A DNA stretch of 11,582 nt from CBFDBT01 sp965603115 (GTDB lineage: Bacteria > Pseudomonadota > Alphaproteobacteria > Sphingomonadales > Kordiimonadaceae): contig CBFDBT010000071.1 of the NCBI GenBank assembly GCA_965603115.1, positions 1 to 11,582 of the forward strand, given 5' to 3'. Each line of letters starts with the position of its first letter. The first letter of the stretch is position 1. This document shows positions 5,691-11,582 of this stretch, one piece after another. The translations under genes and the position numbers were made by a program. The notes below the pieces were generated by a model. That model was not told the origin of the DNA, searched no databases, and saw only the letters and a program-made list of their open reading frames with translations.

Positions 5691-6366
5691 AGTGTCTATC
5701 ACCGAAAATGGCAGTACCTACCCGAATATCGGTTGCCCCCATAGACGCCGCGAGAGCAAAATCTGAACTCATGCCCATGGACAGTCGTTCTAAATTATGG
5801 CGTTTGGTAAGTTTTTTCAGCAATGCAAAATGCATGGCGGGGTCGTCGTCTGTAGGCGGTATTGCCATAAGTCCAACCAGTGGCAATGATAATTCATCTC
5901 TTACGCAGTGAACGAGTCTATCAAGGTCAGAGGGTAGCACACCGCCTTTTTGAGGCTCCTCGCCTGTATTGACCTGAATGTAAATATCAGGATGGCGGTC
6001 TTGTTTTTGACATTCCCGAGCGATAGCACGCGCGATTTTTTCACGGTCAACGCTTTCGATCACATCAAATAGTGCCACGGCCTGAGCGGTTTTGTTTGAT
6101 TGCAAGCCGCCAATTAAGTGTAGCTCTATACCTTCATATTTTGTCTGCAAAGCTGGCCAACGCTGAGAAGCTTCTTGAACTTGGTTTTCGCCAAATATAC
6201 GCACGCCAGAATCAAGGGCTTCGGTGATGCGGCCCAGGTCTTGGCGTTTACTCACGGCAATTATTTTGGGGTGTGCTTCGTCGACACCGGCATATTTGCA
6301 GGCTTTTTTAATCTCACTATTTAGAAGAGCGATATTTTCAATGATAGTGTTTGTGATATTTGACAT
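5686..6366 (-). CDS. yggS: YggS/PLPBP-family pyridoxal phosphate homeostasis protein
   Basis: 226 residues, usual length. The protein binds PLP in the cytoplasm and keeps vitamin B6 and amino/keto acid pools balanced; it has no known catalytic activity. The PLP-binding lysine is Lys40 in IIAVSKRQ. Other family signatures follow: FGENQVQEASQRW, HLIGGLQSNKTAQAV, VQVN-like IYIQVNTGEEPQKGG, GLMAIPP, and the phosphate-binding end LSMGMSSDFALAASMGATDIRVGTAIFG. The ATG at 6366 is preceded on the minus strand by AGAGGA about ten bases upstream. It is divergent from the ThiE-like gene across only 39 bases, so the two promoters must overlap or lie inside the genes. Confidence 0.95.
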   Translation of the reverse strand: MSNITNTIIENIALLNSEIKKACKYAGVDEAHPKIIAVSKRQDLGRITEALDSGVRIFGENQVQEASQRWPALQTKYEGIELHLIGGLQSNKTAQAVALFDVIESVDREKIARAIARECQKQDRHPDIYIQVNTGEEPQKGGVLPSDLDRLVHCVRDELSLPLVGLMAIPPTDDDPAMHFALLKKLTKRHNLERLSMGMSSDFALAASMGATDIRVGTAIFGDRHS

Positions 6367-6405
6367 GGGGTAGCTTTCCTCTTAGGGCATAGAGTTAAGT
6401 AAAGC

Positions 6406-6987
6406 ATGGATGGATTTATGGTCAAGCACAGAATGCACAAGAGTGATTTGCCGCAAGTGATTTTTATCACTGATCGTGAACGTGCACCGCATTGGGCTGA
6501 GATAATAACGGCCCTGCCTGCATCAAGTGCTGTTATTATTCGTGACTATGACCATGGTGAACGAGAGGCTTATGCCCGACAAATTGTTGAGCTTGCAAGG
6601 AGGTGCGGTGTCAAATCTTTGCTCGCGGGCGATGCAAACCTTGCGCGCAAAGTCGAGGCAGATGGATTACATATGCCTGAACATCAGCTATACCGGCCTA
6701 TGCCGCCCTGTCATGAGTTTTCTCTTGTAACCGCTGCGACTAAAAGCCAAAAATCGAGACTGCGTGCTGCTGCTATGGGTGTAGACATGGTTTTGTGTTC
6801 GCCCATATTTAAAACCCAAAGTCATAGTGATGCAAATGGAATGGGTGCCCACCGATTGTCTCGCTTAATTAAGCACTCTCCATTACCCGTTGTTGCTCTT
6901 GGCGGCATTAATAATGAGAGTTTAAAAAAGTTGGATAGCATAGGTATAGCGGCTTTCGCAGCTATTGACGGGTTCTCAAAAAAGTAA
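6406..6987 (+). CDS. ThiE/TenI-family protein with altered active site
   Basis: 193 residues with the TIM-barrel pattern of thiamine phosphate synthase (ThiE) and thiazole tautomerase (TenI). Seen in order: a first strand VIFITDRE, LLAGDANLARKVEADGLHMPE (about 72-92), DMVLCSPIFKT (about 127-137) and the phosphate-binding VVALGGIN (about 162-169). Several residues usual in active ThiE differ: the NDD/NDR segment reads GDA (75-77), HLGQ reads HMPE, and the SPVFPTxTK loop reads SPIFKTQSH. It may be a divergent synthase, a TenI-like enzyme or something else. The start is uncertain, since in-frame ATGs at 6406, 6418 and 6433 all lack a strong ribosome binding site and the domain begins around residue 14. 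No other thiamine gene is in the window. It is convergent with the next gene across 17 bases. Confidence 0.82.
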   Translation: MDGFMVKHRMHKSDLPQVIFITDRERAPHWAEIITALPASSAVIIRDYDHGEREAYARQIVELARRCGVKSLLAGDANLARKVEADGLHMPEHQLYRPMPPCHEFSLVTAATKSQKSRLRAAAMGVDMVLCSPIFKTQSHSDANGMGAHRLSRLIKHSPLPVVALGGINNESLKKLDSIGIAAFAAIDGFSKK

Positions 6988-6999
6988 AATGATAACGGG

Positions 7000-7016
7000 C
7001 TGTTCTAGTAGGACAG
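7000..7016. terminator. hairpin at the convergent junction of the ThiE-like and OM genes
   Basis: CTGTTC/GGACAG-type pairing with a five-base TAGTA loop lies at the last codons of the leftward gene. On the minus strand a T-rich stretch (ATTTTACTTTTTT) follows about ten bases later. It is a weak candidate for a shared terminator in a gap that has no room for another. Confidence 0.25.
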
Positions 7017-7922
7017 GCGACCACCCAGATAGACTTGACTGCTCCAGTCCAGATTATTGAGCTCATAGCCTTTGTCATAATCGGTTATTTTCAGACTACC
7101 GGTTAAACTGATCCACTTAGAGACACTGTAAGCCCCGCCAACTTCAAAACTCTGAAGGTTTCTAACAGCGTCAGGTAACATTGAATAAGGGCTGCGTGCG
7201 TAAGTATATTCAGAAAGCCCAACTCGTGTCATCCAACGTTGTGTGCGGTAACTAAAACCAATATCGATCCCAGTATATACATCTGTGACACCACCATCTT
7301 TTTCATGGAAGTTGGCGTCAATGTTAAAGCCGGAATACCCAAAAGATACACCAAGATTATAACGACGCTCAAGAAGCGGATTTTCCATACCGACAGATTC
7401 TGGAGATATAGCCAGCTCGGGCATGCCTAAATTCATTGCAGATTTAAGAGAAAGTGCGAAGCCATCTAGAGATGGGTCATGCGAATCACCATCAGCCACG
7501 GTTAAGTCAATAGCGCCTTCAGTATTAAAAAAGCTGAATCCAGAAGAAGGTAAAATGCTTTTTCTGGACGAGCCTAAAATACTATCGAGAGCCAATGCAT
7601 TGGAAGATGCAGGGGCCACGTTCAAGGTTAAACCTTTACTGTCTCTTTCTGTAAGATAGAAAAACCCGCCTTGAGCAGCCTCGATTGATTCGTCGAATGG
7701 AACAAAGCTCTTGGTATCAACAGTTGATTCAGGTGTTGTGGTGCTAATACGCGGTGCTTTTTCTTCAACCAGTTCGATGTTTTTATTTACTTCTTTTTTA
7801 ACAGCATCATCATCAGTTGCATCCTGATAGCTCGCATTCGCGCTGAAAAAAGGCATACAAAACAAGGCTGCAGCTGTTGTTAGCGCAACCAAACCTTTTG
7901 TTTTATATTCTGTTATATTCAC
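7005..7922 (-). CDS. outer-membrane beta-barrel-like protein of unknown function
   Basis: 305 residues from a GTG at 7922; I see no better start and no clear ribosome binding site. A signal peptide is evident: KTKGLVALTTAAALFCMPFF then cleavage near SANA-SYQ at about residue 30. Residues 31-90 are polar, with an acidic DATDDDAVKKEV stretch. From about 90 the sequence becomes a run of alternating strands (YNLGVSFGYSGFNIDANF, YTGIDIGFSYRTQRWMTRVGL, FEVGGAYSVSKWISLTGSLKI). It ends in VYLGGRLSY with a terminal tyrosine, the typical signal for insertion by the BAM machinery. Function and family are unknown to me; a porin-like or structural outer-membrane role is inference. It stands alone, leftward, between convergent and divergent neighbours. 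Confidence 0.78.
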   Translation of the reverse strand: MNITEYKTKGLVALTTAAALFCMPFFSANASYQDATDDDAVKKEVNKNIELVEEKAPRISTTTPESTVDTKSFVPFDESIEAAQGGFFYLTERDSKGLTLNVAPASSNALALDSILGSSRKSILPSSGFSFFNTEGAIDLTVADGDSHDPSLDGFALSLKSAMNLGMPELAISPESVGMENPLLERRYNLGVSFGYSGFNIDANFHEKDGGVTDVYTGIDIGFSYRTQRWMTRVGLSEYTYARSPYSMLPDAVRNLQSFEVGGAYSVSKWISLTGSLKITDYDKGYELNNLDWSSQVYLGGRLSY

Positions 7923-8123
7923 AACACACCGTCACTTATCTTTTGTTTGTGGCCGATACTAATTAATACAAACTCTGGCCAAATATGCCCTCAAAATTTT
8001 ATTAATTAACTAGTCACTAATTCTTTGCCTAATATTATGGGCCGATCTCCACGAGATGCAAGGGCGACTATGAAGATTCATCGCCTCTGTGACCCTAAAG
8101 ACACGCTAGAATTTACATTTAAT

Positions 8124-8132
8124 TGTTATAAT
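8124..8132 (+). promoter_or_regulatory. extended -10 promoter for the DUF3576 lipoprotein and probably leuS
   Basis: TGTTATAAT is a perfect extended -10 (TGn plus TATAAT). No good -35 is visible 16-18 bases upstream, as is common for extended -10 promoters. Transcription would start near 8139, giving a leader of about 115 bases before the ATG at 8254. Confidence 0.5.
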
Positions 8133-8176
8133 GCGCATTCTATTGTGGCTTTATTTTTCTCTCGCGTCTATAAAAC

Positions 8177-8198
8177 GGCACAAAGCTGCCTTTTTTTT
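8177..8198 (+). terminator. short hairpin with T8 run in the leader of the lipoprotein gene
   Basis: GGCA (8177-8180) and TGCC (8187-8190) form a four-base-pair stem with a six-base loop, followed at once by eight T (8191-8198). It lies about 40 bases after the predicted start of transcription and 55 bases before the coding start. It may be a leader attenuator or the end of a short RNA; the stem is short, so read-through would be substantial. Confidence 0.4.
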
Positions 8199-8253
8199 AT
8201 ATTACTCGGAAAAGGTAAATATATTAGTAACGAATTTCTCTAAGGGACACGAA

Positions 8254-8691
8254 ATGAAAACAATGGCAAAAAGGCTGATGATATTAGCATTGATCGCTCC
8301 TTTGAGCGCTTGCGGTATGTTTGGCGGCTCAGATAAAGAAACTAAAACTCTAAGGCCTGAAACAACGGCAATAGGGGTAAACGGCTATTTATGGCAGGCT
8401 ACACTCGACACCTTATCCTTCATGCCATTTCAAAGCGTGAATCCATCTTCTGGCGTTATAATCACGGATTGGGTGCTCCAGCCCGAGGCGCCGAATGAGC
8501 GGGTTAAGGTTTCTGTGGTTTTTCAAGGAGAAATTCTACGCTCTGATGGCATTAAAGTGAATGTATCTCGCCAAGAAAAGCAAGGCGCTGATTGGGTTGT
8601 GGCTCCTGTAAAGGCCTCGACAGGTCTTGAGGTTGAAGAGGCAATCTTAACCCGCGCCCGTCAGCTTAAGATTGGCAATGAAGAAAATTAA
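8254..8691 (+). CDS. DUF3576-type lipoprotein
   Basis: 145 residues. The signal peptide is of lipoprotein type: MKTMAKRLMILALIAPLSAC with lipobox L-S-A-C and Cys20 as the lipid-modified residue, followed by GMFGG, so outer-membrane anchoring is likely. The mature part matches the DUF3576 pattern from memory: GVNGYLWQATLDTLSFMPFQSVNPSSGVIITDW, then a strand-rich region with RVKVSVVFQGEILRSDGIKVNVSRQ, ending in an EEAILTRARQLKI helix. The biochemical function is unknown. The ATG at 8254 is preferred over the open extension from 8131 because AAGGGA lies six bases upstream and the signal peptide begins there. It sits just before leuS and lptE, an arrangement I recall from other alphaproteobacteria, and may share their transcript. 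Confidence 0.88.
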   Translation: MKTMAKRLMILALIAPLSACGMFGGSDKETKTLRPETTAIGVNGYLWQATLDTLSFMPFQSVNPSSGVIITDWVLQPEAPNERVKVSVVFQGEILRSDGIKVNVSRQEKQGADWVVAPVKASTGLEVEEAILTRARQLKIGNEEN

Positions 8692-8715
8692 ACTTTTCTA
8701 ACACGACTTAATAAA

Positions 8716-8741
8716 AGACTCAGCTAGTCGTAGCTGGGTCT
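8716..8741. other. ten-base-pair hairpin between the lipoprotein gene and leuS
   Basis: AGACTCAGCT (8716-8725) pairs along its whole length with AGCTGGGTCT (8732-8741), with one G-U pair and a six-base loop. No T run follows on the + strand, so it is unlikely to be a simple terminator. It lies 22 bases before the leuS start and may be a processing or stability element in a joint transcript, or an upstream regulatory structure. Confidence 0.5.
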
Positions 8742-8763
8742 GACACTAACTTTGAGATATTTC

Positions 8764-11326
8764 ATGACGCGTTATAATGCTAAAGCAACCGAGTCGAAGT
8801 GGCAGAAAGTCTGGGAGGAATCCGAGACGTTTTTGACCAATAACTTATCCGACAAACCAAAATATTATGTGTTGGAGATGTTTCCCTATCCATCTGGTCG
8901 GGTGCATATGGGCCATGTTCGCAATTATACACTAGGTGATGTGGTTGCGCGCTATCGTCGTGCGCAAGGCTATGAAGTTTTACACCCAATGGGTTGGGAT
9001 GCCTTTGGTATGCCGGCTGAAAAATGCGGCAATGGAGCATAAGGTTCATCCGGCAGACTGGACGTATGATAATATTGCCAATATGCGCGATCAGCTAAAA
9101 CAGGTTGGTCTTGCGATTGATTGGTCTCGAGAATTTGCCACATGTGACGTTGATTATTATGGCAAAGAACAAGAAATTTTCCTTAAGTTTTTTGAAGAGG
9201 GCCTCGTTTATAAAAAAGAGAGTTGGGTAAACTGGGATCCGGTAGACCACACAGTGCTTGCCAACGAGCAAGTGGTTGATGGTTGTGGCTGGCGCTCCGG
9301 CGCCCCTGTTGAGCGTCGCATGCTGTATCAGTGGTTTATGAAAATCACCGACTTTGCCGAAGAGTTGCTTGATGGCTTGAAAAACCTCGACCGCTGGCCT
9401 GATAAAGTCCGCACCATGCAGGAAAACTGGATTGGCCGCTCTGAGGGTTTGAAATTTGAATTTGAGCTAGTAGATGGCGATGAGGGCATTAAGGTTTACA
9501 CCACGCGTCCAGACACGATCTTTGGCGCAAGTTTTTGTGCCATTTCGCCTGATCATCCCCTTGCCACGTCGCTGGCGCAAGAAAACCCCGACCTTCAAGC
9601 CTTCATTGAAGAGTGTCATAAAACCGGTGCGACGGAAGAAGCCATCGAAAAGGCAGAGAAAAAGGGTTTTGACACTGGCTTAAAAGTAAAACACCCATTT
9701 GATGATAGCTGGCAGATGCCAGTTTACGTTGCTAACTTTGTATTGATGGAATATGGCACAGGCGCAATTTTTGCCTGTCCAGCGCACGATCAACGCGACC
9801 TTGATTTTGCCCATAAATACAAATTACCAGTGCTGCCCGTTGTTGTGCCTGAAGACGCTGACGCTGATACTTTTGACGTTGGCACTGAGGCTTATACGGG
9901 CCCCGGTAAGCTTGCCAATAGTCGCTTTTTGGATGGAATGGACGTTAAAGCGGGCCAAGCCGCTGTTATTGACCGCGCCGAAGCCGAAGGCTGGGGTGAG
10001 CGCATGGTTAATTACCGTCTGCGTGATTGGGGCGTTTCGCGTCAGCGCTATTGGGGCACACCCATTCCCATTATTCATTGTGATGATTGCGGTGTCGTAC
10101 CTGTGCCAAAAGCACATTTGCCGGTTGTTTTGCCAGAGGATGTCAGCTTTGACCGTCCCGGCAACCCGCTTGACCATCACCCAACATGGAAAGATGTTGA
10201 CTGTCCCACATGTGGTAAGGCTGCACGGCGCGAGACCGACACGCTTGATACGTTTATGGACAGTAGTTGGTATTTCGCGCGTTTTTGTGACACGACTACA
10301 AAAGCGCCGCTTAACGGCGAGGCGGTCAATGACTGGCTACCGGTTAAGCAATATATTGGTGGTATCGAACATGCTATTCTGCACCTTCTTTATGCGCGCT
10401 TTTTCACACGGGCCTTGAAAAAAGTTGGCCTTGTAAATGTTGATGAGCCTTTTGAAGGCCTCTTCACGCAGGGCATGGTCACCCATGTAACCTATAAAGA
10501 TAGCGAAGGCAGTTGGGTATATCCTGAGCTGGTGAGTCACAGCGCAGATAATGGCCTTATTCGCAGCGATAGTGGCCTTACCATTACTAAAGGCCGCATT
10601 GAAAAAATGTCAAAGTCCAAAAGAAATGTGGTGGACCCTGATGATATAATCGATCAATACGGCGCTGACACGGCTCGCTGGTTTATGCTATCAGATAGCC
10701 CGCCGGAACGGGATTTGCTGTGGACTGAATCTGGTATTGAGGGTGCGTGGCGTTTTACCCAGCGTATATGGCGCATGGTCAGTGAGGCGATCGAGGCATT
10801 GCCGGCCAACATAGATATGCCAACTGATCTTTCTCCGTCAGCGCTGTTACTTAGAAAAGCCAGTCATAAAACGATTGCTGCTATCACCAAAGATATTGAG
10901 GCCCTGCATTTCAATAAAGCGGTGGCGCGACTGTATGAATTTACCAATAGCATCTCTACAGGTGCTGAGGGTGCAGGGGCAAAAGCCGCTAGGCGTGAAG
11001 CCATAGAGACATTGATCAAGCTCATTGGCCCTATGATGCCGCACCTTGGTGAAGAGCTATGGGCCATGCTGGGATATGAAACTTTGCTGGTAAATGAGCC
11101 ATGGCCAGTAGCTCAACAGGCGTTTCTGGTTGATGACACTGTACGCATAGCTGTACAGGTAAATGGTAAGGTGCGTGATACAATAGAAGTCGCAGCGGAC
11201 GCTGATAGTGCAGGCCTTGAAAAGGCAGCCTTGGCAAGTGAAAAAATCCAGACTAATATTGAAGGCAAGACGGTTCGAAAAATAATCGCCATACCGGGAA
11301 AAATTGTTAATATTGTAGTGGGGTAA
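8764..11326 (+). pseudogene. leuS: leucyl-tRNA synthetase, interrupted by a single-base frameshift
   Basis: Charges tRNA-Leu in the cytoplasm. With one base removed from the A run at 9020-9024 the product is 853 residues, a normal bacterial length. The first part (8764-9042) carries the ATP-binding HMGH motif at 48-51 (FPYPSGRVHMGHVRNY) and ends at a premature TAA. The second part continues in the next frame to 11326, with CP1 editing-domain sequences (TTRPDTIFG and ACPAHDQRDLDFA), the C-x-x-C pairs CDDCG and CPTCG, RDWGVSRQRYWG, KMSKS at 614-618 in corrected numbering, and an anticodon-binding and C-terminal domain ending in KIVNIVVG. The ATG at 8764 is preferred to a TTG four codons upstream because the family begins MTRYN and GAGA lies six bases before it. 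As written, no functional enzyme results. Confidence 0.93.
9020..9024 (+). other. leuS: leuS frameshift site (A5, expected A4)
   Basis: The upstream frame reads GMPAEK-CGNGA then stop. Removing one A gives GMPAENAAMEHKVHPADW, the standard LeuRS sequence. The event is therefore a one-base gain in a short homopolymer after residue 86. Confidence 0.95.
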
Positions 11327-11336
11327 AATTAAGGCC

Positions 11337-11582
11337 ATGACAAAAAGCATTATTATTGTTCTCGCTCTTTTGCTCACGGGTTGTGGGTTTCACCCATTAT
11401 ATCAGGCCGAGGGTGACAACAGCAAGATAGTGCTAACCAAACTGGCCAGCATTGATATTGCCCCTATACCTGATCGCTTGGGCCAAATAATGCGCAACCG
11501 CATGCTCGACCTTTTCGGGTCTTCTACTTTGCCAGATTACCGCCTCAGTGTGGTTATCAGTGATGAAATTGAAGGCTATGGT
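11337..11582 (+). CDS. lptE: LPS-assembly lipoprotein LptE, 5' part only
   Basis: 82 codons are visible before the window ends, so the gene is truncated by the edge, not broken. The signal peptide MTKSIIIVLALLLTGC has lipobox L-T-G-C with Cys16 as the lipid attachment site. It is followed by GFHPLY, the hallmark start of mature alphaproteobacterial LptE. LptE plugs the LptD barrel in the outer membrane and helps deliver lipopolysaccharide to the cell surface. It begins ten bases after the leuS stop, with AAGG only two bases from the ATG, so it is probably transcribed with leuS and may depend partly on translation of it. I infer a Gram-negative cell with LPS. Confidence 0.9.
   Translation, partial: MTKSIIIVLALLLTGCGFHPLYQAEGDNSKIVLTKLASIDIAPIPDRLGQIMRNRMLDLFGSSTLPDYRLSVVISDEIEGYG

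Larger units (their letters stand above)
7923..8253. other. 331-base divergent intergenic region
   Basis: This gap separates the leftward OM gene from the rightward lipoprotein gene. The left third (7923-8030) is AT-rich with TTAATTAA-type tracts and should hold the OM gene promoter, though I see no convincing hexamer pair. The right part holds an extended -10 at 8124-8132 and a hairpin with a T8 run at 8177-8198. Two open frames cross it (8025-8243 and an upstream extension of the lipoprotein frame from 8131), but neither has a ribosome binding site or protein-like composition. Confidence 0.6.

Noticed and set aside
8025..8243. 72-residue open frame in the divergent gap
   Set aside because: No ribosome binding site, composition not protein-like, overlaps promoter and hairpin signals.
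8131..8253. Longer N-terminus for the DUF3576 lipoprotein
   Set aside because: The extension would bury the lipoprotein signal peptide, overlaps the -10 and the T8 hairpin, and has no ribosome binding site, whereas the ATG at 8254 has AAGGGA at ideal spacing.
8716..8741. Terminator between the lipoprotein gene and leuS
   Set aside because: The stem is strong but no T run follows on the coding strand, so I list it only as a structural element.
9019..9042. Programmed or slippage-driven frameshifting in leuS
   Set aside because: Only five A are present, there is no canonical slippery heptamer in the needed frame, no stimulatory structure is obvious, and LeuRS is not known to be recoded. An error is simpler.
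9753..10418. 221-residue open frame inside leuS
   Set aside because: It is another frame of a clearly conserved leuS segment, with low-complexity composition typical of a shadow.
8936..11326. A separate 796-residue protein starting at 8936
   Set aside because: Residues before the frameshift point in that frame are out-of-frame translation of leuS; real LeuRS sequence begins at the NAAMEH stretch near 9023.

Overview
The window looks like a chromosomal core segment of an alphaproteobacterium with moderate GC content. The evidence is the gene content and order: a DUF3576-type lipoprotein, leuS and lptE in a row, an alphaproteobacterial-type RibA with a degenerate N-terminal RibB-like domain, and an orphan OmpR-family regulator facing ribA. 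I cannot name a genus. I found no tRNA, rRNA, CRISPR array, transposase, phage gene or origin.

Layout. From 42 to 2729 three genes read rightward: a CNNM/CBS membrane protein, an acidic protein I do not recognise, and xthA (exonuclease III). An orphan response regulator (2943-3647) reads leftward against xthA. It is divergent from a tightly coupled pair, ribA (GTP cyclohydrolase II) and a YkuD-fold L,D-transpeptidase-like protein (3852-5473). yggS (5686-6366) reads leftward against that pair and is divergent from a ThiE/TenI-like gene (6406-6987). An outer-membrane beta-barrel-like gene (7005-7922) reads leftward. After a 331-base gap come the DUF3576 lipoprotein (8254-8691), leuS (8764-11326) and the start of lptE (from 11337, cut by the window end), all rightward.

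Function. Most genes are housekeeping: cofactor metabolism (ribA, yggS, ThiE-like), DNA repair (xthA), translation (leuS) and envelope (CNNM, L,D-transpeptidase-like, OM protein, DUF3576 lipoprotein, lptE).

Two things stand out. First, the two convergent gaps (2730-2942 and 5474-5685, 213 and 212 bases) hold related GC-rich arrays of small palindromes. Flanks such as TTGCCTCA and TTCGGA are conserved while the hairpin stems between them change on both sides together, so pairing is kept. This is a structured repeat family that I cannot name. Second, leuS, an essential gene, carries one extra A in a five-A run (9020-9024). It breaks the frame just after the HMGH motif, and the remaining 2.3 kb is open and well conserved. 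A sequencing or assembly error is the most likely cause. I did not find convincing evidence for a wholly new multi-gene system.
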